Below, in pieces: positions 42,292 to 50,850 of a stretch of 64,000 nucleotides of DNA. Position numbers and translations under genes: made by a program. The notes under the pieces were generated by a model. That model was not told where the DNA came from and searched no databases. It saw only the letters and a list, made by a program, of their open reading frames with translations. Origin of the DNA: Pseudooceanicola aestuarii (GTDB taxonomy: Bacteria > Pseudomonadota > Alphaproteobacteria > Rhodobacterales > Rhodobacteraceae). The stretch spans positions 2,644,001-2,708,000 of the forward strand of contig NZ_JAAFZC010000001.1 of NCBI RefSeq assembly GCF_010614805.1. Direction: 5' to 3'. Position 1 is the first letter of the stretch. The number at the start of each line of letters is the position of its first letter.

Positions 42292-42414
42292 ATGCTGACA
42301 CAAATCATCACCGTGGCGAGCCGGTCCCGCCGGACGTTGGTGCAGGATCTTCTGGGCGTTGTCGCCCTGATGGTACTGCTGCTTGCCTGTCTGTTTCTTC
42401 CCGGTTTCGGATGA
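42292..42414 (+). CDS. SOS-controlled small membrane protein (40 aa), candidate division inhibitor analogue
   Basis: ATG preceded by GGAAGGG at normal spacing. The 40-residue product has a basic N-terminal half (SRSRRT at about residues 10-15) and a single hydrophobic segment (about residues 19-38, GVVALMVLLLACLFLPGF), predicting N-in, C-out insertion in the inner membrane. It is isolated between an exact LexA box and a perfect terminator, so it forms its own SOS-inducible unit. In Caulobacter the LexA-controlled 29-residue membrane protein SidA blocks division through FtsW/FtsN; size, topology and control are alike here, but no sequence homology is claimed. A longer in-frame start at 42244 lacks a good ribosome-binding site. 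Confidence 0.7.
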   Translation: MLTQIITVASRSRRTLVQDLLGVVALMVLLLACLFLPGFG

Positions 42415-42543
42415 GTTTCTGCCCGCGTTCCAGTGACTGGATCCCCCGCTGTCCCAGCGGCCCGGTCTTGCCTGATCCGGCTTTAGGGGTTGCCTCATGC
42501 CCCGTTCGGGGATCTGGAGTCCCGCATTGGAACGCTATTACTG

Positions 42544-42578
42544 ACCGCCGCATCCTCCCCGGATGCGGCGGTTTTTTT
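42544..42578 (+). terminator. Terminator of the SOS-controlled small gene
   Basis: ACCGCCGCATCC (42544-42555) pairs perfectly with GGATGCGGCGGT (42561-42572) across a five-base loop and is followed by a T7 run. It is one of the strongest terminators in the window and marks the small gene as an independent transcription unit. Confidence 0.9.
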
Positions 42579-42740
42579 CGTGAAAACTTGTCTGGAATGT
42601 TTCGAAGCCGACCGGGACGAATGGGTGCGATGCTCTGCCACCTGGCGCGCCGGCTGAACCGCTGGCGATACGGGTGTGCCCTGCGGCGCGGATTGTGGCC
42701 GATCTTTGGGATTGCGGGCGGGCAGTCCGCGCCGGGGCGC

Positions 42741-43214
42741 TCAGGCGCAGTCGGATCGGGCGGCGATATCCATTGCTTCCGACAGGGCGTCCAGAGACAG
42801 CAGAATGGAAGCGTGGCGGTTCTTGTACTCCTGCGCCGGGCGCAGAACTTCCAGCCCCCCGAACGGGGCGGGCGGGGTCGGGCCGTCGTCCTTCAGCATC
42901 GCCTTCAACGCGTCGCGGGCGGCGTGAATTTCGTCCCGGCTGGCGCCGATCACATGCGCGCCGACGACGCTGGCGGCTGCCTGGCCCAGGGCGCAGGCCT
43001 TCACGTCCTGCGCGTAATCCGATATCCGCCCGTCGGCGACCTGCACATCCACGGTCACGGTCGATCCGCACAGCGGCGCCCGGCGTTTCACGCTGGCGGC
43101 AGGGCTGTCCAGCCGGCCGGTGCGGGGAATATCCGCCGCAAGGGCCAGTATACGTTCGGAGTAAAGCTTGATGAGATCGCTATCGGCCAAACCGGATCCT
43201 TTCGGCACTGTCAT
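42741..43214 (-). CDS. NifU/IscU-like iron-sulfur cluster scaffold family protein
   Basis: A 157-residue cytoplasmic protein of the IscU/NifU N-terminal fold. LCGSTVTVDVQV and DVKACALGQAAASVVG carry the first two conserved cysteines, and SLDALSEAM is near the C-terminus. The third scaffold cysteine is not present: the position reads NRHASILLSLDAL where IscU has a Cys. It might therefore be a specialised scaffold or delivery protein, for example associated with the SUF pathway, rather than a classical IscU. It is divergent from hisI, 57 bp apart. Confidence 0.8.
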   Translation of the reverse strand: MTVPKGSGLADSDLIKLYSERILALAADIPRTGRLDSPAASVKRRAPLCGSTVTVDVQVADGRISDYAQDVKACALGQAAASVVGAHVIGASRDEIHAARDALKAMLKDDGPTPPAPFGGLEVLRPAQEYKNRHASILLSLDALSEAMDIAARSDCA

Positions 43215-43271
43215 TCGCTGGGTTATGCCTTAGATAGGCGCAAGCCGCCATGATGCAAAAGGTTATGCCCG

Positions 43272-43631
43272 ATGTCCTTCGATCCTGCCACGCTGAAATA
43301 CGACGCCAAGGGGCTGATCCCCGCCATCGCACAGGATGCGGAGAGTGGTGAGGTCCTCATGATGGCCTGGATGAACGCCGAATCCGTTGCCCGCACGCTG
43401 GAGACGGAGCGCGTGACCTATTGGTCCCGTTCGCGGCAGGCATTCTGGGTCAAGGGAGAAAGCTCGGGCCATGTGCAGAAATTGCGGGCGTTCCGGGTGG
43501 ATTGCGACCGCGATTGCCTGCTGGTCCTGGTGGATCAGGAGGGGCCGGCCTGCCATACCAACCGTCGCAGCTGTTTCTACACCGAGGTGCAGGAGGGGGC
43601 GGAGGTCGAGCTGATGAAACCCATGGTCTGA
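43272..43631 (+). CDS. hisI: Phosphoribosyl-AMP cyclohydrolase
   Basis: A 119-residue single-domain HisI that opens the adenine ring of PR-AMP in histidine synthesis. The conserved stretch VLMMAWMNAESVARTLETERVTYWSRSRQ is followed by VDCDRDCLLVLV and ACHTNRRSCFY, which hold the zinc and magnesium ligands. It lacks a fused HisE domain, as usual in alphaproteobacteria. The other his genes are not nearby. It converges with gluQ. Confidence 0.97.
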   Translation: MSFDPATLKYDAKGLIPAIAQDAESGEVLMMAWMNAESVARTLETERVTYWSRSRQAFWVKGESSGHVQKLRAFRVDCDRDCLLVLVDQEGPACHTNRRSCFYTEVQEGAEVELMKPMV

Positions 43632-43646
43632 GGCGCGCGACCCGCA

Positions 43647-44498
43647 TCAGAGGCCGATCATGCGGCGCAGATCCGCCGGGCTTTGCCCACCCTCCCGGTA
43701 GAGAGCGATGGCACGGGCGTCGTCACGCTTCGCCAGCCGCTTGCCGGCTGCGTCGCGGATGAGGCGATGATGGTGATAGCGCGGGCGGGGCAGGTCCAGC
43801 AGGGCCTGCAACAGGACGTGGATTGCCGTGGCCTCGAACAGGTCGGCGCCGCGGGTGACCAGGGTGACGCCTTGGGCTGCGTCATCCACCACGACCGACA
43901 GGTGGTAGGAGGTGCCCATGTCGCGCCGCGCCAGTACCACATCGCCGATGGCGGTTGCCATGTGGTCGGTGCCGGGGGTGATCTGGCCGGCGTGATCGGG
44001 CCCTTCCTCGGCAAAGACAGGAGGGCCACGCAGCGCCAGGGCCCGGGCCATGTCCAGTCGCAGGGCGACGTCTTGCGGCATGGGGCCGGTGGGGGGCGTT
44101 GCCGGGCGGCAGGTGCCGGGATAGACAAGACCATCGGGGCCGTGTGGCGGCGGTGCCCCTTCCTGCGGGGCGCTGACAGCGGCGGCGATGTCGCGGCGGG
44201 CGCAGCGACAAGGGTAAAGCAGCCCGGCCTCCCACAACCGGTGCAGCGCTGCGTCATAGGCGGCCTGCCGGTCGGATTGGCGCATCACGGGTTCCGGCCA
44301 GGACAGGCCAAGCCACTGAAGATCATCGTAAATCTGTGCTTCCCAATGGGGGCGGGCGCGGGCGCGGTCGATATCCTCGATCCGCAGCAGGAAACGGCCG
44401 CCGGCGGTCTGGGCCAGATCTTGCGCCAGAAGCGCGGAATAGGCGTGGCCCAGGTGCAGCGGTCCGGTGGGAGACGGCGCGAAACGCGTGACTGTCAC
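43647..44498 (-). CDS. gluQ: Glutamyl-Q tRNA(Asp) synthetase
   Basis: A 283-residue truncated paralogue of GluRS catalytic core, without an anticodon-binding domain. It attaches glutamate to queuosine in tRNA-Asp. The class I signature is FAPSPTGPLHLGHAYSAL (HIGH-like HLGH) and the KMSKS-like site is KRLAKRDD. A zinc-binding region has CRCARRD and YPGTCR. The GTG at 44498 follows the stop of the methyltransferase gene after one base and gives the family N-terminus; upstream in-frame ATGs fall within that gene. Confidence 0.93.
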   Translation of the reverse strand: MTVTRFAPSPTGPLHLGHAYSALLAQDLAQTAGGRFLLRIEDIDRARARPHWEAQIYDDLQWLGLSWPEPVMRQSDRQAAYDAALHRLWEAGLLYPCRCARRDIAAAVSAPQEGAPPPHGPDGLVYPGTCRPATPPTGPMPQDVALRLDMARALALRGPPVFAEEGPDHAGQITPGTDHMATAIGDVVLARRDMGTSYHLSVVVDDAAQGVTLVTRGADLFEATAIHVLLQALLDLPRPRYHHHRLIRDAAGKRLAKRDDARAIALYREGGQSPADLRRMIGL

Positions 44499-44499
44499 G

Positions 44500-45111
44500 T
44501 CAGCGGGTTCTTTCGGCCACGTAGACCACGGCACCGATGCCCTCCTGGGGGAGGTGCGGACCGGCCTCGCGGCTGATCAGGCGCAGGCTGCCGTCCTCGC
44601 AGGCGGCGGTCACGCGGGCCTCGTAATCGGGGTCTTCGAGAGTGTGATCGTTGAACGAGAACGCCAGCAACGCGCCGGTGCCCAGCACCGCCAGCAGTGC
44701 ATCGAACACCGACAGCGGTGCGGCCCCGGCGCCGATCACGCCGGTGGCGACGATGGCGGCATAATCGCCACGCTGAACGGGCAGGTCGTCGTCCGGGCGG
44801 ACGTGGATCACGCGCCGGTAGATGCCCTTGTCCGCCGCCCGTTCCAGCATCTCGGCGGAGACGTCCAGCCCGTCGATCCGGTCGAACCCGGCCGCGTGCA
44901 AGGCGGCGCCGGACAGGCCGGTGCCGCAGCCGAAATCCAGCACCGGGCCGCTGCCGCCGGCATCCTTCAACGCCTGGGCAACGCGGGTGGGGGTGGCATA
45001 TCCGGCCTGTCGCAGGTCGTCGTCATAGGAATGCGACCAGCGGTCATAATGGTCGCGCAGCGCCTTGGGGTCGGTCAGGCCGTAGACGCCCTTGAGGAAT
45101 TCTTCTGTCAT
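44500..45111 (-). CDS. Class I SAM-dependent methyltransferase
   Basis: A 203-residue Rossmann-fold methyltransferase. Motif I is VLDFGCGTGLSGAAL (about residues 57-71), followed by GLDVSAEMLERAADKGIY (motif II acidic residue) and YAAIVATGVIGAGAAP. The N-terminus contains the YDRWSHSYDDDL pattern seen in small-molecule methyltransferases of the Williams-Beuren/TPR type. The substrate is unknown. It is nearly fused to gluQ (one-base gap), which suggests co-translation but not necessarily a shared pathway. Confidence 0.85.
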   Translation of the reverse strand: MTEEFLKGVYGLTDPKALRDHYDRWSHSYDDDLRQAGYATPTRVAQALKDAGGSGPVLDFGCGTGLSGAALHAAGFDRIDGLDVSAEMLERAADKGIYRRVIHVRPDDDLPVQRGDYAAIVATGVIGAGAAPLSVFDALLAVLGTGALLAFSFNDHTLEDPDYEARVTAACEDGSLRLISREAGPHLPQEGIGAVVYVAERTR

Positions 45112-45180
45112 GGCGGGAGTAGAGCACGCGCCGCGCCAAAGGCAAAGGGCCTGCGCGGGTTATGTTCCGGTGGGGCGCGG

Positions 45181-45846
45181 CTAACCTGCGGCGAGAGCGC
45201 CGGATGCCACATCTTCGGACACGGCGATCAGGTCGGTATAGGTGGCGGGGTTGCGCGCCATGCCGTCGATCAACCGCCGGGTCAGGGTCTTCATCACCGC
45301 CATGCCGAAAACGGGATCCTGGAAATGCAGCCTGAGAAAGGTCTTCTCGTCGATCCGGTGCAGCCGCGCGGGGCAGGTCGTGCGAACGCTGGCGCTGCGC
45401 TGCGCGGCATCGGTGAAAAAAGCGATTTCGCCGAAGATTTCCCCGGCGCCGATGGTGATTCCGATTTCCTCGATCAGGATCTCACCGGAGGCGATGTAAT
45501 AGAGCCCATCGGCGGCGTCGCCCTTGGCAAATACCTGGGTGCCCGCGGCCACATTGCGTGCGGGGGCGTAATCCGCGATGACGGAGAAATCCGGCGGCCC
45601 CTCGGTCGGGGCGGCGGTCAGCCGGCGCCGCAGCGACAGGATTTCCCACAGCCGGTAGCTGTTGAACGGGAGCAGCACCAGTTCCATCAGCACCATCGGC
45701 CAAAGCTGTTCCAGCATGGCATAGGTGACGAAAAAGAGGCTGGACAGGATCGCCATGACGCGTAGCGGCAACATCGTCTTGACCGCGTAGGATGCGATGG
45801 TCAGCCCGGCAGCAAGCCAGCCGAGCGTTTCGATAAACAACGTCAT
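45181..45846 (-). CDS. Three-span membrane protein with cyclic-nucleotide-binding domain (Popeye-like architecture)
   Basis: A 221-residue protein. Three membrane segments lie in the N-terminal 75 residues (about 3-22, 27-46 and 48-70). A cytoplasmic cNMP-binding domain follows (about 90-190): AAGTQVFAKGDAADGLYYIASGEILI, then the phosphate-binding cassette GEIFGEIAFFTDAAQRSASVR with the Glu and Arg expected for ligand contact. This is the architecture of Popeye-domain proteins, known as cAMP effectors in animals and found in some bacteria. No HTH or kinase is attached, so it is a sensor or adaptor of unknown output. Ligand binding is inferred. Confidence 0.75.
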   Translation of the reverse strand: MTLFIETLGWLAAGLTIASYAVKTMLPLRVMAILSSLFFVTYAMLEQLWPMVLMELVLLPFNSYRLWEILSLRRRLTAAPTEGPPDFSVIADYAPARNVAAGTQVFAKGDAADGLYYIASGEILIEEIGITIGAGEIFGEIAFFTDAAQRSASVRTTCPARLHRIDEKTFLRLHFQDPVFGMAVMKTLTRRLIDGMARNPATYTDLIAVSEDVASGALAAG

Positions 45847-45985
45847 GACATCCCTTCAAACCTGAAACGTCTGGCAGGATGGGCAGGGCAGAGGCGAAAA
45901 GAAAGGAAAAACCGCCTGCTGTGTACAGGTTTCTCATCCCGGCGGGGGCGCGGCGGATCGTGCCGCGACGCGCCCGGCCGCTGAC

Positions 45986-47344
45986 CTAGGCCGCCGGCAG
46001 GGTGGGTGCCAGTGCCAGCCAGTCAGCCCACAGGCTCTTGGCCCGGTCGGTATAGGCCTTGTAGCGGTCCTTGCGCCCGCGACGACCACCCTTGAGCCCC
46101 GCCACCGGGGGAAAGAGGCCGAAGTTCACGTTCATCGGCTGAAAGGTCTTGGCCTCCGCGCCGCCGGTGATGTGCGTAACCAGCGCACCCATCGCGGTTT
46201 CGGGCGGCGGCGGCGGCAGGGTCCGGCCCTGGATCTGCGCGGCGGCCATGCGCCCGGCCAGCAGACCCATCGCAGCGCTTTCGACGTAGCCCTCGACGCC
46301 GGTGATCTGCCCGGCAAAGCGGATATGGGGCCGCGATTTCAGGCGCAATTGATCGTCCAACAAGGTCGGAGAGTTCAGGAACGTGTTGCGATGGATGCCG
46401 CCCAGCCGGGCAAAGCTGGCGTTTTCCAGCCCCGGAATCATGCGAAACACCTCGGTCTGGGCGCCGTATTTCATCTTGGTCTGGAAGCCGACGATGTTGA
46501 ACAGCGTGCCCAACGCATTGTCGCGGCGCAGCTGCACCACGGCATAGGCCTTTTCCTCGGGCTTGTGCGCATTGGTCAGGCCAACGGGTTTCATCGGCCC
46601 GTGGCGCAGCGTTTCACGGCCGCGTTCGGCCATCACCTCGATCGGCAGGCAGCCGTCGAAATAGCCGGCGGTCTCGCCCTCGTGGAACTCGGTCTTGTCG
46701 GCGGCCAGCAGCGCATCGATAAAGGCCTCGTATTGGTCGCGGGTCATCGGGCAGTTCAGGTAGGCCTTCTGCTCCGCCTCGGTCTCGCCCTTGTCATAGC
46801 GCGACTGGGCCCAGACCGTGCCCATATCGATGCTGTCGGCATAGACGATGGGGGCTATGGCATCGAAAAAGGCCAGCGCCTCCGCCCCGGTTTCGGCGGC
46901 GATGGCAGTGCCCAGACCTTGCGAGGTCAGCGGCCCGGTGGCGATGATCCAATGCCCGTCCTCGGGCAGGGTGTCGATCTCTCCGGCCTCGACCCGAATG
47001 CGCGGATGGGCCTGCAACCGGGCGGTCACCTCTTCGGAGAAGGGATCGCGATCCACCGCAAGCGCGCCGCCGGCCGGCAGGCGATGAGCGTCGGCCGTCT
47101 GCATGATCAGCCCGTCCGCCTGCCGCATCTCCCAATGCAGAAGGCCCACGGCGTTCTGCTCGTTGTCGTCCGAGCGGAAGGAGTTGGAACAGACCATCTC
47201 CGCCAGGTTGCCCGTGCGATGGGCAAAGGTGCCCACATTGGGCCGCATCTCGTGGATCACCACGTTCACGCCCGCCTGCGCCGCTTGCCACGCCGCTTCG
47301 GATCCGGCCATTCCGCCGCCGATGATATGCAATTCGTCACTCAT
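45986..47344 (-). CDS. trmFO: Methylenetetrahydrofolate-tRNA-(uracil-5-)-methyltransferase TrmFO
   Basis: A 452-residue FAD enzyme making m5U54 in tRNA from methylene-THF. The FAD-binding [16 protein letters not shown] is at the N-terminus, with the conserved [12 protein letters not shown] containing a family cysteine, then [60 protein letters not shown] and the C-terminal [12 protein letters not shown]. The start at 47344 matches the family; ATG at 47353 adds three residues. Confidence 0.96.
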   Translation of the reverse strand: MSDELHIIGGGMAGSEAAWQAAQAGVNVVIHEMRPNVGTFAHRTGNLAEMVCSNSFRSDDNEQNAVGLLHWEMRQADGLIMQTADAHRLPAGGALAVDRDPFSEEVTARLQAHPRIRVEAGEIDTLPEDGHWIIATGPLTSQGLGTAIAAETGAEALAFFDAIAPIVYADSIDMGTVWAQSRYDKGETEAEQKAYLNCPMTRDQYEAFIDALLAADKTEFHEGETAGYFDGCLPIEVMAERGRETLRHGPMKPVGLTNAHKPEEKAYAVVQLRRDNALGTLFNIVGFQTKMKYGAQTEVFRMIPGLENASFARLGGIHRNTFLNSPTLLDDQLRLKSRPHIRFAGQITGVEGYVESAAMGLLAGRMAAAQIQGRTLPPPPPETAMGALVTHITGGAEAKTFQPMNVNFGLFPPVAGLKGGRRGRKDRYKAYTDRAKSLWADWLALAPTLPAA

Positions 47345-47385
47345 GCAGCGCATCTAGGCCATCGCCGCGCGGTTGTTAAGAGGGG

Positions 47386-48705
47386 TCAGCGCGCGATCAT
47401 GTCCATCGGCAGGCCAGAGGGCACGCTGTCCGGGGCGCCCAGCCGCCCGGTGGTCGCGCGTGGATCGGTCAGAGCATCGAGAAAGGCCAGGATATCGGCC
47501 ACTTGCGTATCGCTCAGCGTTACCGGGGTGATTTCGACGGCGGCGGCGATGCGGATCAGCTCTTCCTGGTCGTGCAGTACCGCCCAATCGCCGGTGTCGC
47601 CCCCCAGGTCCGGAAGCACCGCCTCTGCCGGATCATAACTGGCCAGGGAGCGAATGGGATCCAGGTGATGCCGCACGATCCCCTCCAGCGTGGCAAAAGC
47701 GCCGGAATGGCCATAGGGGGCAGTCTTGGCGACGTTGCGCAGCGACGGCGTGCGGAACCTGTAGCGGTCGGGATCGTCGCCCGACACCGCGCCGCGCCCG
47801 TAGTCATAGGCGCTGTCCGCGACCTTCCCCGGACCCAGCTGCGGGACCCCGATGGCGTGGAACCCGTGGTCGGTCTGGAACGTGCCGGAATGGCAGCTGG
47901 CGCAATTGGCAGGGCCGTAGAACAGATCCATCCCATGTCGCTGCGCGGCATCCAGCGCGGTGGCGTCCCCGGCCAGGTAGGCGTCAAATGGCGTGGCCGT
48001 GGCGCGGAATTCAAAGGCGATGAACTCTGCCAGAGCACGGGCGACATCGGTGAAGTGCAAGCTGCGGTCAGGCCCGATGATCCTGGCGAAACGGGTGCTG
48101 TAGCCGGGGATCGCCTCCACCCTTTTGCACAGCACGTCCCAGACCCCGCCCGCGCCCTGGAACCGTTGGTCCCGCGCCAGGTCGGCGATCAGGTTCTCGC
48201 CCGGATGCCCGGCCATTTCCTCGGCCGAGGTGACGGGCATCATCGCCTGAGCCGCCAGGGCCGAGGGCACGGGCCGTTCCAGCGCCGCGCGGTCCGGCAT
48301 GCGGATGCCGAACGGTGCGTCCTTGTCAGTCTGCACCCGCCCGTCGTGGAACATCACCCCGAATTCGCGCGCGCCCAGGTTGAACAGCGCCGGTGCATTG
48401 CGCGGGATGCGGTGGCTGGGGGCGGTGGCCATGTCCAGCCGCCGGTTCAGTCCCAGATCCCGCCCCCCTTCGCCCAGCCCGAGAGAGACACCGTCGCCCG
48501 AAGCCAGGCTGGGATGATGGCAGGTCGCGCAGGCGATGTTGCGATTGCCCGACAGGACCGGATCAAAGAACAGGTCACGGCCCAGCATCACGACTTCGGG
48601 ATCGAGGGGGAAGAAATCCGAGGGGGTCACCGCATCAGGCAGGTCGGCGGCCAGAGAGAGATTGGCCTGGAGGGACAATATGCCGACGGTGACCCACGCT
48701 CGCAT
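47386..48705 (-). CDS. Dihaem cytochrome c peroxidase / MauG-family protein
   Basis: A 439-residue exported protein (signal peptide residues 1-19, ending LAA). The first haem site is CATCH near residue 60 and the second CASCH near residue 270, typical of the bacterial dihaem peroxidase and MauG family. Between them lie the usual RNAPALFNLG and MFHDGRVQTDKDAPFG. It probably reduces H2O2 in the periplasm, but MauG relatives modify partner proteins, and no partner gene is nearby. The minus-strand promoter probably lies in the AT-rich 240-bp gap upstream. Confidence 0.88.
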   Translation of the reverse strand: MRAWVTVGILSLQANLSLAADLPDAVTPSDFFPLDPEVVMLGRDLFFDPVLSGNRNIACATCHHPSLASGDGVSLGLGEGGRDLGLNRRLDMATAPSHRIPRNAPALFNLGAREFGVMFHDGRVQTDKDAPFGIRMPDRAALERPVPSALAAQAMMPVTSAEEMAGHPGENLIADLARDQRFQGAGGVWDVLCKRVEAIPGYSTRFARIIGPDRSLHFTDVARALAEFIAFEFRATATPFDAYLAGDATALDAAQRHGMDLFYGPANCASCHSGTFQTDHGFHAIGVPQLGPGKVADSAYDYGRGAVSGDDPDRYRFRTPSLRNVAKTAPYGHSGAFATLEGIVRHHLDPIRSLASYDPAEAVLPDLGGDTGDWAVLHDQEELIRIAAAVEITPVTLSDTQVADILAFLDALTDPRATTGRLGAPDSVPSGLPMDMIAR

Positions 48706-48945
48706 CGTCTTTGAAACCTTTTAACTCTAATTCGATATGTTTAGCAAAGGAAAATGAGGCAAAAAAGCGACCGGACTAGAACCAGACTGATCTCGATCCG
48801 GAAACAAATCCACGCGATTCAGCAGGTTTCTTCAGGTGCGCCGATGAAATGGCGATATCGATTTCGCGTCAATTCGCGAACTTCTGGCGCTATCTGACGT
48901 CTGCCGCCACATTTCCGCCCGAATTCCGTTTGGCGCAAGTTTGCC

Positions 48946-49728
48946 TCAACCCCAATCCGGCGGGCGTTTTTCCAGGAAGGCGGTGATGCCTTCGTCGGTT
49001 TCGGCATCCAGCATGTTCTGCACCATGACCTGGCCGGTCAGGGCATAGGCCTCCTCTACCGGCAATTCGGCCTGCGCGTAAAACGCAGCTTTGCCGACGC
49101 GCACCGCGCTGGACAATTTCGCGGCCAGGGTTTCGGCCAGCTGCATCGTCTCGGCCTCCAGCGTCTCCGCCGGGACGGCGCGGTTGATCAGGCCGATTTC
49201 CACGGCGCGATCGGTGTCGATGAAGGCGCCGGTGGTCAGCATCTCGAACGCCTGCTTGCGCGGCACGTTCCGGCTGAGCGCGACCATCGGAGTCGAGCAG
49301 AACAGCCCGATATTGACCCCGTTGACCCCGAACCGCGTGTCCTGCGCCGCCACTGCCAGGTCGCAGGTGGCCACCAATTGGCAGCCCGCGGCCGTGGCGA
49401 TGCCGTGCGGTTGGGCGATGACCGGCTGCGGCAGAGTGCGGATCTGGCGCATCACTGCCGTGCAGCGGTCGAACAGGTCGCCGAACGCGGCAGCACCACC
49501 ATCGGCGGCCTGGCGCGCCGCCTGCATCTCCTTCAGGTCGTGGCCGGCGCAGAATGCCTTTCCGGCACCGGACAGGATCACCACCCGAATCGCGCGGTCC
49601 CCGGCCAGTTTATCCAAAGCCTCCGACAAGGCCGTCAGCATCGCATCGCTCAGCGCATTCAGGCTGGCGGGGGCATTCAGATGCAACCGCGCGATCGCCC
49701 CGGTGTCGTGCCGTTCCAGAATTGCCAT
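48946..49728 (-). CDS. Enoyl-CoA hydratase/isomerase-family protein (ECHDC3-like)
   Basis: A 260-residue crotonase-fold protein. The oxyanion-hole segment is AFCAGHDLKEM and the second GIATAAGCQLVA. Both catalytic glutamates of classical enoyl-CoA hydratase are replaced: Gln in GCQLVA, and the usual PEIKLG reads GVNIGLFCSTPMVALSR. That last sequence resembles the ECHDC3 type, whose reaction is not established. It may be inactive as a hydratase or catalyse a different CoA reaction. It stands alone, divergent from the thioesterase gene 56 bp away. Confidence 0.88.
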   Translation of the reverse strand: MAILERHDTGAIARLHLNAPASLNALSDAMLTALSEALDKLAGDRAIRVVILSGAGKAFCAGHDLKEMQAARQAADGGAAAFGDLFDRCTAVMRQIRTLPQPVIAQPHGIATAAGCQLVATCDLAVAAQDTRFGVNGVNIGLFCSTPMVALSRNVPRKQAFEMLTTGAFIDTDRAVEIGLINRAVPAETLEAETMQLAETLAAKLSSAVRVGKAAFYAQAELPVEEAYALTGQVMVQNMLDAETDEGITAFLEKRPPDWG

Positions 49729-49784
49729 CTTGTACCTCCGCGCTGTTTGCCGAACTCTAGGCGCCGAATGACAGGGAGGAAAGC

Positions 49785-50207
49785 ATGTCTGTACGCATGG
49801 ATGCCACGGCGCTGGCCGCGTTTCTGGAACGGGAATTCCCGCAGGTGCACAGTGATTTCGTGATCGAGCGGGTGGCCGAGCGTGAGGTCACCGTGCGTCT
49901 GGCGGTCGAGACCCGTCACCTGCGGCCGGGCGGCACGGTGTCCGGGCCGACGATGTTCTCGCTGGCGGATGTGACCGTCTACCTGGCGGTTCTGGCGATG
50001 ATCGGCCCGCGCGCTCTGGCGGTGACGACCAATTGCTCCATCGATTTCATGCGCAAACCGGCCAACGGCGCGGATCTGCTTGCCACCTGCCGCCTGCTGA
50101 AGCTGGGGCGGTTGCTGGCGGTGGGCGATGTGCTGATCCATTCCGAAGGCGTTCCCGACCCGGTGGCCCGCGCGACATTGACCTACGCGATCCCGCCCGA
50201 AGGGTAG
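49785..50207 (+). CDS. PaaI-family hot-dog thioesterase
   Basis: A 140-residue single hot-dog-fold protein of the PaaI/YdiI acyl-CoA thioesterase type. The N-terminus leads into LRPGGTVSGPTMFSLADVTVYLAVL, where the segment GPTMFSLAD corresponds to the active-site helix, and TTNCSIDFMRKPANGADLLATCRLLKLGR is typical. It would hydrolyse acyl- or aryl-CoA. It is divergent from the ECHDC3-like gene and may act with it, but this is only a contextual hint. Confidence 0.85.
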   Translation: MSVRMDATALAAFLEREFPQVHSDFVIERVAEREVTVRLAVETRHLRPGGTVSGPTMFSLADVTVYLAVLAMIGPRALAVTTNCSIDFMRKPANGADLLATCRLLKLGRLLAVGDVLIHSEGVPDPVARATLTYAIPPEG

Positions 50208-50294
50208 GGCAGGCGGGGCGTTCCGAGAATGGGGTATTATTATACCGAAAATTCAAGTTATTGTTTTTGCGTGATTTATTCGGATATGATGCGC

Positions 50295-50322
50295 TTGACT
50301 GGCGCGCTGTCGCCTGTATAAC
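50295..50322 (+). promoter_or_regulatory. Predicted rplM-rpsI promoter
   Basis: TTGACT (50295-50300) and TATAAC (50317-50322) are separated by 16 bp, a near-consensus housekeeping promoter 67 bp before the rplM ATG, in an otherwise AT-rich 180-bp gap. Such strength is expected for ribosomal protein genes. Confidence 0.7.
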
Positions 50323-50388
50323 CCGCCCATCACGTCGCCCGGTGTCCCCATGGGATCGCCGGGCTGCCAAATTCAAAGGGCACCCGAT

Positions 50389-50847
50389 ATGAAAACCTTT
50401 TCTGCGACCCCGGCGGATATCGACAAGAAATGGATCCTGATCGATGCCGAAGGCATCGTTCTGGGCCGTCTCGCATCGATCATCGCCATGCGGCTGCGTG
50501 GCAAGCACAAGGCCACCTTCACGCCCCATATGGACATGGGCGACAATGTCATCGTCATCAACGCCGACAAGGTGCAGCTGACGGGCAAGAAACGCGACAA
50601 GCCGAACTACTGGCACACCGGTTATCCGGGCGGCATCAAGAGCCGCAGCACCGGCCAGATCCTGGAAGGCGCGCATCCCGAACGCGTGGTCACGCAGGCG
50701 GTCAAGCGTATGCTGCCGGGCAACCGGCTGTCGCGCCAACAGATGACCAACCTGCGCGTCTATGCTGGCGCCGAGCATCCGCACGAGGCGCAATCGCCCG
50801 ACGTGCTGGATGTGAAATCCATGAACTCCAAGAACACGCGGAGCTGA
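50389..50847 (+). CDS. rplM: 50S ribosomal protein L13
   Basis: A 152-residue protein. Typical segments are [58 protein letters not shown] and the [15 protein letters not shown] motif followed by [14 protein letters not shown]. The ATG at 50389 is chosen by family alignment and a preceding AAAGGG. It is paired with rpsI 3 bp downstream, the universal bacterial arrangement. Confidence 0.98.
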   Translation: MKTFSATPADIDKKWILIDAEGIVLGRLASIIAMRLRGKHKATFTPHMDMGDNVIVINADKVQLTGKKRDKPNYWHTGYPGGIKSRSTGQILEGAHPERVVTQAVKRMLPGNRLSRQQMTNLRVYAGAEHPHEAQSPDVLDVKSMNSKNTRS

Positions 50848-50850
50848 TAG

